In this document: positions 55,228 to 64,000 of the stretch, piece by piece
How positions within the stretch are numbered: position 1 is the stretch's first letter
How the letters are laid out: every line of letters starts with the position of its first letter
DNA from: Cephalotrichum gorgonifer
Lineage: Eukaryota; Ascomycota; Sordariomycetes; Microascales; Microascaceae
Assembly: GCA_900312665.1 (NCBI GenBank)
Contig: ONZQ02000006.1
Location: forward strand, 763,981-827,980
Reading direction: 5' to 3'
DNA length: 64,000 nucleotides
Translations under genes and position numbers: made by a program
The notes under the pieces: model-generated
What the model was told of the DNA's origin: nothing
The model's input: the letters and a program-made list of their open reading frames with translations, nothing else
Database searches by the model: none

Positions 55228-57339
55228 ATGGCTGAATCGAAGAAGTGTGCGAATCCCGTCCTTCCCGTGGACGGGAAGCGGAACGTGCTCATCACGAGCG
55301 CGTTGCCCTACGTCAACAATGTTCCTCACCTTGGAAACATCATCGGCTCCGTGCTGTCGGCCGATGTCTACGCGAGGTTCTCCAGGGCCCGGGGCCACCC
55401 TACCCTCTACGTCTGTGGTAGGTGACGACATTAACTTCCCTCAGCCCGCCCCACACCAGACCTGCTTATCCTCGCATCATCCATCGCAATTGCGCCGTCA
55501 CACTGCCGTGAAACTAACGACGGGGGCTCTCTGATAGGAACGGACGAGTACGGAACGACAACCGAGACTAGGGCACTAGTGGAGAAGGTCACGCCCAAGG
55601 AGCTCTGCGACAAGTACCACGCCATCCACGCCGGCATATACGAGTGGTTCAACCTCAGCTTTGACATCTTCGGCCGCACGACGACCGAGGCCCAGACCGA
55701 GATCACGCAGGAGATCTTCCTCAAGCTCCACGAGAAGGGCTTCCTCGAGGAGCGCAACACGACCCAGCTCTACTGCGAGGAGCACAAGTCCTTCCTCGCC
55801 GACCGCTTCGTCGAGGGCGAGTGCCCCAAGTGCGCCTACCCCGACGCCCGCGGCGACCAGTGCGACGGGTGCGGCTCGCTTCTGGACCCCTTCGAGCTAA
55901 AGAAGCCCCGGTGCAAGGTTGAGGGCGCGACCCCCGTCCCCAGGGACACCAACCACATCTTCTTCAAGCTCGACACGCTGCAGCCTGAGATCGAGAGCTG
56001 GTTCCAAGAGTCGGCGGAGAAGGGCGGGTGGTCCCCCAACGCGAAGCAGATCACCGCCGCCTGGCTAAAGCAGGGCCTCGAGGGCCGGAGCATCACCAGG
56101 GACATGAAGTGGGGGACGGCCGTGCCCCTGCCCGGGTACGAGGAGAAGGTCATCTACCCGTGGTTCGACGCCTGTATCGGCTACGTGTCCATCACCGCCT
56201 GCTACACGGACGAGTGGCAGAAGTGGTGGCATAACCCCGACAACGTCGAGCTCTACCAGTTCCTCGGCAAGGACAACGTCGTGTTCCACGCGGTCATCTT
56301 CCCCGGCACGGAGATCGGCACCCGAGACGTCTGGACCAAGCCCCACAACATCGCCGCGACGGAGTACCTCACCTACGAGGGCGGCAAGTTCTCCAAGTCG
56401 CGCGGCATCGGCGTCTTCGGTGACTCGGCGCGGAAGACGGGCGTGGCGGCCGACGTCTGGCGCTTCTACCTGCTGTCCCACCGCCCCGAGAGCAGCGACA
56501 CGGAGTTCAACTGGGACGTCTTCATCAGCGACAACAACAACCTTCTGCTCAAGAACCTCGGAAACTTCGTTAGCCGCGTGGTCAAGTTCGTCAACAGCAA
56601 GAACTACAACAACGTCGTGCCCGACTACACGAAGTACCAGGACGAGTCGATCGACGCGTTCAAGAAGCGGGTCAACGAGCTCCTCGGACAATACGTCCAG
56701 GAGCTCGACGCGGCCAAGATCAAGGGCCCCTTGAACACCATACTCGAGATCTCGGCGGAGGCGAATGCCTTCCTGCAGTCGAACAAGCTGGACAACAAGC
56801 TGGCCGAGACCGAGCCGGAGCGGTGCGCGGCCGTCGTCGGGCTCGCGCTGAACCTCATCCACCTGCTGTCGGCGCTCCTGGGCCCGTACATGCCCGACAC
56901 AGCGGCGTCGATAAACCAGCAGCTGAAGGCCGAGGCCATCCTCATCCCGGACACGTGGAGCGCCGACACCATCAAGCCCGGCCACGAGATCGGCAAGGCG
57001 GCGTACCTGTTCACCAACATCAAGCCGGAGAAGGGCGAGGAGTGGCGCGAGATGTTTGGGAGCGAGGAGGTGAGGAAGGCGAAGGAGGAGGCGGCGGCCA
57101 AGAAGGCGAAGAAGAAGGCCGCCATGAAGAAGAAGCCGAAGGGTGAGGGCAAGGAGGCTAAGGAGGCCAAGGAAGCTAAGGAGGTGGCGGAGGTGGCGGG
57201 CCACGAGGTGGTCAAGGAGCACAGAGAGGGGGGGAAGCCGGACGAGGGGAAGGAGACGATTTACGTCGTGAGGCCGGGTCCTCCTGCGGCCGAGGCTGAA
57301 GCCGAGGCTCCTAAGGAGGAGGCGAAGACGGCGGCGTGA
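55228..57339 (+). CDS. MES1: Cytosolic methionyl-tRNA synthetase
   Basis: Two exons (55228-55417 and 55538-57339, 120-nt intron) encode 663 residues. The Rossmann catalytic domain begins LITSALPYVNNVPHLGN, with HLGN at 34-37 as the HIGH motif. A zinc-binding knuckle region has the pairs CPKC and CDGC. The KMSKS loop reads KFSKS at 347-351, the usual form in eukaryotic cytosolic MetRS. The anticodon-binding helical domain follows, then a Lys/Ala/Glu-rich tail ending near EEAKTAA. The enzyme charges initiator and elongator tRNA-Met. The tail is not the yeast type, which has an N-terminal GST-like Arc1-binding domain. Here the N-terminal appendix is missing, as in many filamentous fungi. No mitochondrial presequence is visible. 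Confidence 0.95.
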
Positions 57340-60300
57340 GGGAGGATGGGGAGAGGAGGGGGGATTAACTGAGAATTAGAGAGGATGCTGGCCCTTCTAC
57401 AGGGTTATTGCTCCGAGGAAAGGAAGGGAAGGGAAGGGAAATATGTTCTAAGTTTCTTAAATGATATACCCGGATCAACTCCGCCCACCGCACATGTCCG
57501 TTTTAGTGGTCATTGAGCCTCGAGTGTGATGCGTAGTGTGCCTCGCAGGCGTTGCTAACGTTGATATCCGGTCTACCGGCACTCCCATACAAGTACGGAG
57601 GGCAAGTCAAGGATCTGGAGCAACAGGTGTGTATTCGGGGAACAGCCTGTATATGAGGCTATTCCCCCTATCGAGCAGGGTTAGGTGTGAGGACCCAGGG
57701 TCACGGGACCGGCAGGTGCCCGGGCAGGTGTATCAACCTGCCAACAAAGGATCGCAGAACCTCGTCGAATCACTACGAGTAGGTGGGTGCAGGGGAATAT
57801 ACAAGTACACCATGTGTACGAATACTCGTACTCGCATACGTTAATTGCTATCGAAATTTCTATAAAATGAAAGCCAAGAGAATGAGGGGCGGTCCGCGCC
57901 TGTCATGTCATGTCAGCGGTTGCGTACCACCGGATGGCGCAGCCACTAAGCTCGGCGCGGACGCCCGCAAGTGGGAATTTTTCGTGGGTGGTGTGTTCAT
58001 GGTTACGCGGATAAGGATACTCATACTCCGTTCGAATATTGGGGGTGGGTACATGTATACAAGTATGCATTTTACCAGCTAGACGGATGAGCACCCGAGG
58101 TTCGTTAGTTACCGGGTTTGCACCCGAACAGAGGGTCGGCTCGCGCGGGACGGACAGTTTTTAAGCGATTGAATTTATTACTATCGCCCGAGCTCCTTAT
58201 AGGGTCTACCCCCGTACTTTGTAGGTGTAATAACAAGTCCCGGCTGGTACATGGGTCTAGGATCTAGTGTGGGGAGAGTCGGATGCTCTTGGACCCGAGG
58301 AAATAATAATCCCAGGTATACGACGACGGTGAGCTCTTCTCTCCCCTGAGAAGACAAAGTGGGTGGTGGTCTGGGCCTTCCTCTTGGCGGGGGGATATAG
58401 AGGAAAGAGGGGGGTATATCAGCGTTATATTACCATTGCCTCGATATGACAGCGGCAAAACGGAGTACAAGTTGGTACTAATGCCCCCAAACCCTGTCAA
58501 CATCAGCGGCTGGCTTCCATTTTTTCTTCTTCACTATGTGGAGAGACATGGGGGAACGATAGTATCAAGTATTATGACGACGGGGGGGGGGGGGGTAATA
58601 AGCACTTGTACTCTGTAATACTCGAACTCATAGTGTTCATATTGCGGGCACATTTGTGGGAGATAATCAGACCAGGTCGCTGGCCCTGGAGTGGCCATGA
58701 CTCCAAAAGGGGGGAAGGGGGGAAGGGGAGGGGAGAGAGAGGGATTTCCCAAAGCAGATGTATTAGAGGTGCAGGCCGCACTTCCTGTCTTATATTATCA
58801 CGTCCAGCTGACGCATTGGGAAAAAGGGGGGGACGGGAGGTGAGGAGGGGCCCCGGAATGGCGTTGGCCTAAATTATTGGCGGGTGGATTGAAGCTGACT
58901 CGTTGATGAGATGTGCGTGCTGCACAAACATCCAACAGCAGCACTTGTACATGCATGGTATTATTAGCTTGCTTCGGTACTTCTACCTTGGTGGGTTCAC
59001 TTCCATGCTAAGGATAGAAACGCCACCAACCCGGAATGGGAGTTAGTGGCCGGCGAGATGTCAGTGGAGTGACATGGAGATGGGATGGGGATTATGGAGT
59101 TCTTGCATTACGCTACGAGTATGGACCACTTGTGCGTTGCACGGATAATGCTAATACTTGCATCTCCAGCTTCACCCTCAGTCTGCAGTCCAGCGGAATA
59201 TTATTAATAGAGGGAGTGTTTTGGTGGGAGACGGAGATATCGAGTACAACCCACATGTGGCTGTGATGGAAACCTGGATCAGAAACAAGTCCAATATGGA
59301 GTCAAGGGCACGGACATTCTCGTATACTTTTCTTCCTCGCCTTCTCAGGGGGTGAGTGAAACCGAGCCAACGTCTCGTACGCCGCCATACGAAGTAGGTA
59401 ATTAACGCCTATTGCTACGATGGCGATGGCGATACGTGTAATACGTCGGTGCTGGTAAAGGCACCACTTGTACTCGGTACGAGTACCGGTCCGGTAGCAG
59501 TTAGACGGCCTTGCGAGCGGTCTCCCCTTTTCTCCCAAGGGGTCCCGGATTTATCACCGCTGGTGGTTACGCTTGCAGACTGGCTTGCAGGCCAGCGGCA
59601 GCGGGACATTAACCTTTGAGGTACGGCGTCCATCACAATTCCAACAACCATGCAATGCACGGTCAAAAGCGCCCACGGGGAGAACATAAAATTGAACCGT
59701 CGTCTCCGGACTTTGCGCGCGCACCAACTTTTGTTAGCGTACTTGGAGTTAAGCTATGACAGCTGCAAACTGAGGATTTCGTCCGAGGCATTGATATTAC
59801 TACTCGTACGTATTAGAGAAGGCTACTAGAAACGCGCGATAAAATTTCCAGGCCAGGGGTACGGGACGGTATTACTCGTACTTTGCTCGGGGAGCCAGGT
59901 TGCTTGCTTTCCTTGCATGCAGGAGGATCAACTAACAATAGTTCGACCGGCGATGTCTAACCGTAAGAAGGCTTCCCATCCGTGCAGTGGGGCCCTGCAG
60001 GCACAGGCCCGCTGGTCCCCAATGTTCCTGGCGCTAATCTCAACTTGTACCCGTATCACCACTATCATTCGTAAGAGTACCTGTCATGCGAGTATTACAT
60101 GTACAAAGCTAGGTATTGACCGGCTGATCCTATCAGAGCCCTCGATTGCCCTCTCCACCTTCCACCCTCCACACCCACCCGCACCTTCCACCAGTTGAGA
60201 TTCAAGAGGGGGTGTCCCCTTTCAGGTCGCGAGGGTCGCATCGGGCTTGACAAGTATTGCTCCACCGCATAGCATCGCATCAGCGTCATGTCCGATCTAT

Positions 60301-61809
60301 CGAATCCGCCCGGAAGAGCGAGTACCTGTACTCAGCTCATTCTAAGACAGGACGACCGAATACATACAGACCCCAAAGGAAAAAAAAAAGTCATTGCGCG
60401 TCCCCTTCCCTGGCTTCGGCTTCGACCAGCGAGCACTCACTTCTTATTCGTACTCGTCCTCCGTACTTGTACCTGTATCATCTCACGATACTCTCACCGT
60501 GGGCCAGGACAAGCTTCCCTGTGACCCGACAGGTTACTTTAGTACGAGGAACGCACAAGCCGCCCATGGGCCACCACTGATCCCTGCTCAGTTATCCAGC
60601 GAGCCAAGACCTCCGAGCTAGGGACCCTGACCCTGCAGATCCTCCCCCCCCCCTTCCCCTTTGACTGCCTCTCAGCCCTTTTTCTCCCCTCCCTCCCCCA
60701 ATCCGCCCCCATCCGCCTCGCTTTTTCTCCGATCCCATCTCCCGTTTTGCTCTGACTGGGTGGACCTGAAACCTTTCTTGGGACGGGGCCATTCCGGATT
60801 CCACTTCCAACCTTGCAACGGGCTCCGCCGGCGATACGGTTGTTTTCTTTCCCCTATCCTCTTCTCCGGCTTGACGACCTTGCTTATGTGTGCGTGTGCG
60901 CGTGCCTGTGTGCCGACTTGACGACTCTAGCTCTTTAATGCTTGTACCCCCCACTGCATCTTCTCACGCTTAACGATAGCATATCTTTTCCGTCCTCTTC
61001 CCTCCTCTTGCGCCGTCTCTCACTCGGACTCATTACATTCACTTGTTGGACCGTGTCTCCTGTCTCGCCTACGAATACGTCGTACAAGCCGCCATCGAAC
61101 GGCCGACACCTTCATTCCTCGGCATAAAATAACACCGCTGTCGCCTCGAACAAGCAAAGCGTCCACTGCCCCTGCTCACCACCCACGCCTCCAGCCTGAC
61201 CGCCCCGGCCGTCATTCCTATCCTCCCTACCACTCAGTGAGCGGATCGGTCCAGTTTGCCCAGCATTTCTTTCGGTACCAACTTTCTCCACCTCGAGATT
61301 TCTTCGCCGAGAGTGAGCCGAAACTACCGTCCACTCTCGTTTCCGGACGTCACCGAACAGTCCTGGGGAGGAGAACGCAAAGGAAGCCCGAGCCGCCGGC
61401 AGAGCAAGCAAAGGGCTGTCTGAACATCGTGCCTACGGGCGGCGGCCGACTTGCTCAAGCCGACTAGTCCACTGCGCCACCGGCATACGCCCGTTTACTG
61501 AATTAGTTCAAGACCATACCACCACACGCCCTCTCTCACTTGCGGGTGGCCACATTCAAACGGACACCCACGCGAATCTCAAAGAACTGCCAACAGGGCG
61601 GCCCCTCCCCCCCGGAATGCTGTAGCACGGTACCAGTGGGCTAGGTTTGGACTAAAAACTCAATCAAAGAGCCAAAAGCAAAGTGTGTGTGTGGGTGCGT
61701 GTGCTACCAACACAAAGGATTTGCGGGCGTCGATGTGCGGCGGAACGCGGCAGCGGGGGAAACATCAACTTATAAGTCGGTCTCACTCACCACAACACGC
61801 ACCTTCACC
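57340..61809. other. 4.5 kb gene-free region upstream of the right-edge gene
   Basis: No domain-bearing frame was found. From 57.6 to 60.6 kb the TACNNGTA family is dense, including GTACTCG-GTA-CGAGTAC, an inverted pair at 59470-59486, and ATTACATGTACAAAG near 60094. A 14-G tract lies at 58582-58595. The 60.9-61.8 kb part is pyrimidine- and CA-rich and is probably a long leader of the following gene. A tRNA-like A-box near 61450 was rejected. Confidence 0.6.
59470..59486. repeat. Inverted pair of the TACTCGTA-type motif
   Basis: GTACTCG and its reverse complement CGAGTAC are separated by GTA. This is the clearest paired member of the dispersed intergenic motif family. Confidence 0.8.
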
Positions 61810-64000
61810 ATGGCTACCATCACCGAGATACCCGCGTTCACGCTCGAGTTCGAGGATCCTCTCCCGATTACTCTAAAATACCCCTTCGAAGACCCCGCCA
61901 ACTCTTCCGCGGCGTCCCGCCTCTCACTGTCATCCGACCACTCCGAACCCTCCGAACCCGACACGGACTTCCTCCCGCCGCCGGACCGCGCCGCGCCCGA
62001 GCCGCCGACCACCCATGTCCATCCGATCCCAATGATGCAGGAAGCCTTCAACGAGTCCCTGGCCGAGGCCACGGGAGGATCGACCCCGGACAAGCCGAAG
62101 CTCAGGGAGTACAATGCGACGGCGCGTCGCGAGCGGCTCATTGCCCAGAACAAGGCCGACGAGGTCCTCGGGATGCGCTGGAGGTACCGCCCCGGTCAGC
62201 AGCAGCACGAGCTGTGCAAGCTGATAGCGCAGATCGCCTTCGGCATGTACCTGCTCCTGGGGGGCATGGCCAACAGCGACGACCAGGTCGTCACCATCAT
62301 CCAGGGCCACATCGACGAGATCGACGAGTTCCTCGAGGTCGCGCTGGAGGATTTCCAGCAGGCCATCGCCGACCTCTCCGAGAGGATAACGTACCTACGC
62401 CTGCCACTGGAGCATATCGACGTTTTCGAGAAGCTCCTCGAGGACCGGAGCTACCGCGCCGAGCTCCTCCGGAACAACGAGACCATCGAGCACATCCTCG
62501 CGCGGACAAAGGTCATGCTCGAGCAGTACGAGAACGACATGACAGACGGCCTACGCAGCACAAAGGCCTTCAGCGACTACCTCGCCGACGAGCGCGAGAG
62601 CGAGGGGCTCGTGAAGCGCCCTGACGTGGCCGATATCTACGACGCCATGAGGGGCAACACCAACGGTTGGCAGAACGCCTTCATGGACCTCGATGGGCAG
62701 GTGCAGAGGCTCAGCTCTCTCATCGAAGAGCTGTCGGGCATGGTCGCCGAGATGCAGTCCAAGGCTGGGGAGGTGAGCAGGAGGACCTGGGTAAGTGCTG
62801 ATCTGAGATTTGTCTCAAACTTAGTTCTCTTTCTTCTCCTGTTCTCCTTTTAAGTCCACGCGCGCACGAGTCACTAGCGTGAATATGTTTCACATTGCTA
62901 ACATTTCCCCTTGTTGCCTGTCACGCAGAACAAGATCGAGCCCTTCAGCGTCCCGGGCGTTAGGACGGGTGACCGGGCGTCTCTGTCGTCCTCGAATAGT
63001 GCAAGGGGGTCCATGTCCACCGCCAAGTCGCCTTCCCAGAGGCGCTTAACTATACGCACGCAGCTTTCGCCGCCGCCCCAGGAGGAGAACCCTTTCGATG
63101 ATGACCCAAGCGAAGCTGCGAAGTTGGGCGATGGCGACTCGGGTAGAGGATCGCAGGATGATGCCGTGGCCTGCCCCGACGACGAAAGCGTGCAGGCTCC
63201 TGAGTCTCTCTACATCCTCCAGCCTGTGACCTACACCCCCAAACTTCCGACGCCCGTCCCGTCCCCCATGGTCAAGGGCCACCCACCTCAGAGTCCGCCC
63301 CCTGAGTCCCTGCGGATATCTAGCCCCGGAGCGTCGGACCCCAGCATCTCTAGCCCCGGCATCCCCAAGCGCTCCTCCCTCCGCCAGCGTGTCTCTCAGA
63401 GCGGCAATAAGCCCCCATCTTCGATCCTGATCCCTCCCCCTAACGTCCTGAATCCCCCCTCCACCGCCGGCTACCGCGTCTCCCCGAAGGTGCAGCAGTA
63501 CCCACCCGACTCAGCCTACGGCTCCGATGTCGACCACCAACGCAACAGGTCCGGCTCCGCGACGGCCGAGGGCTCCTCCCCCTCTTTCCTCAAGCACGGC
63601 CGCGCCATCCCCTCCCCACGCTCCGACTTCCAGACCTACCACCCCGTCCAGGCGAGCCCTTACTCTCCGCTCCAGCAGCGGCCGCACACGTCGCATAACA
63701 CTGTCCGCCCACCCACGACGCCCACCTCCATGACTCCCTCGACGACGACGACGGCAACGGTGGGTGTGGGTGCAATTGGGTACCAGCCCCGACACGTCCG
63801 GAACCAGCCATCACGACTGGGCGGCGCAAGTACGCTCAGCAAGGTGACGTACGCGTCGGCGACACCGTCGACGCGCACCGATGGCGGCGACGACGGGAAA
63901 CGACTGAAGAAGAAGCGCAGCGCCTTCGGGTGGCTGAAGAAGGCGTTCTCGCTGGACGAAGAGGAGAGGGCGGCGTTCGATGCGAAGAGGGCGGTCGCGG
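61810..64000 (+). CDS. Conserved-looking coiled-coil protein of unknown function (truncated at right edge)
   Basis: Two exons are visible: 61810-62790 and 62929 to the window edge, joined across a 138-nt intron (GTAAGT donor). That is 684 codons so far, with no stop reached. The ATG lies in the context ACCATGG. The first 110 residues are Ser/Pro/Glu-rich. A helical domain at about 110-325 has heptad-like leucines and acidic blocks (DEIDEFLEVALEDFQQAIAD, VQRLSSLIEELSGMVAEMQS). After the intron the protein is disordered and rich in Ser and Pro, with many SP/TP pairs typical of CDK or MAPK targets. A basic, hydrophobic C-terminal motif follows: KRLKKKRSAFGWLKKAFSLD. That amphipathic segment could bind membrane. 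I do not recognise the family and give no function. Confidence 0.7.

Noticed and set aside
61395..61490. tRNA-like segment on the minus strand (TGGCGCAGTGGA A-box)
   Set aside because: No matching B-box (GGTTCGA) and no pairing acceptor stem were found.

Overview
The window reads as nuclear DNA of a filamentous ascomycete, most likely a sordariomycete. Genes are GC-rich with short introns (55-164 nt, GTRNGY donors, CTAAC/CTGAC branch sites), lie on both strands, and include Pezizomycotina-type genes: a CLR-1-like Zn2Cys6 regulator, an HNH_2-family gene, a GH76 mannanase and a modular secreted subtilisin. The taxon is inferred from gene content and architecture, not from a search.

Layout: end of an unknown CDS (2-76, +); CIA2/MIP18 (-); a 7.2 kb gene-free region; CLR-1-like transcription factor (+); GUP1 MBOAT acyltransferase (-); broken HNH_2-family gene (-); GH76 alpha-1,6-mannanase (-); Cep57/Ppc89-like spindle pole body protein (+); FAB1 PtdIns3P 5-kinase (+); MDM12 (+); VPS28 (-) divergent from NOC2 (+); a small gene resembling a stand-alone protease propeptide (+) followed by a large modular subtilisin gene carrying two lesions (+); FAR-17a/AIG1-like membrane protein (-); UDP-GlcNAc pyrophosphorylase (+); cytosolic methionyl-tRNA synthetase (+); a 4.5 kb gene-free region; and a coiled-coil protein of unknown function that runs off the right edge (+). 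I rebuilt splice structures by hand from reading frame and splice-site phase.

Most genes are housekeeping and not one pathway, though some themes recur: cell wall and GPI-anchor biology (GUP1, GH76, UAP1), endosomal and vacuolar lipid or ESCRT function (FAB1, VPS28), ER-mitochondria contact (MDM12), ribosome biogenesis (NOC2) and cytosolic Fe-S assembly (CIA2). The accessory part is the 42.3-48.3 kb block, where an isolated domain resembling the subtilisin propeptide lies 0.5 kb upstream of the protease. The subtilisin and HNH_2 genes carry apparent disabling changes, whereas the long FAB1, NOC2 and MetRS frames are intact.

The most striking non-coding signal is a family of short sequences of form TACNNGTA (mainly TACTTGTA/TACAAGTA and TACTCGTA/TACGAGTA). 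They recur many times in the long gene-free stretches (about 5.1-9.9, 21.6-22.6, 50.6-52.6 and 57.6-60.6 kb), often in tandem or inverted pairs, and are nearly absent from genes. I see no rRNA, convincing tRNA, CRISPR array or intact transposon.
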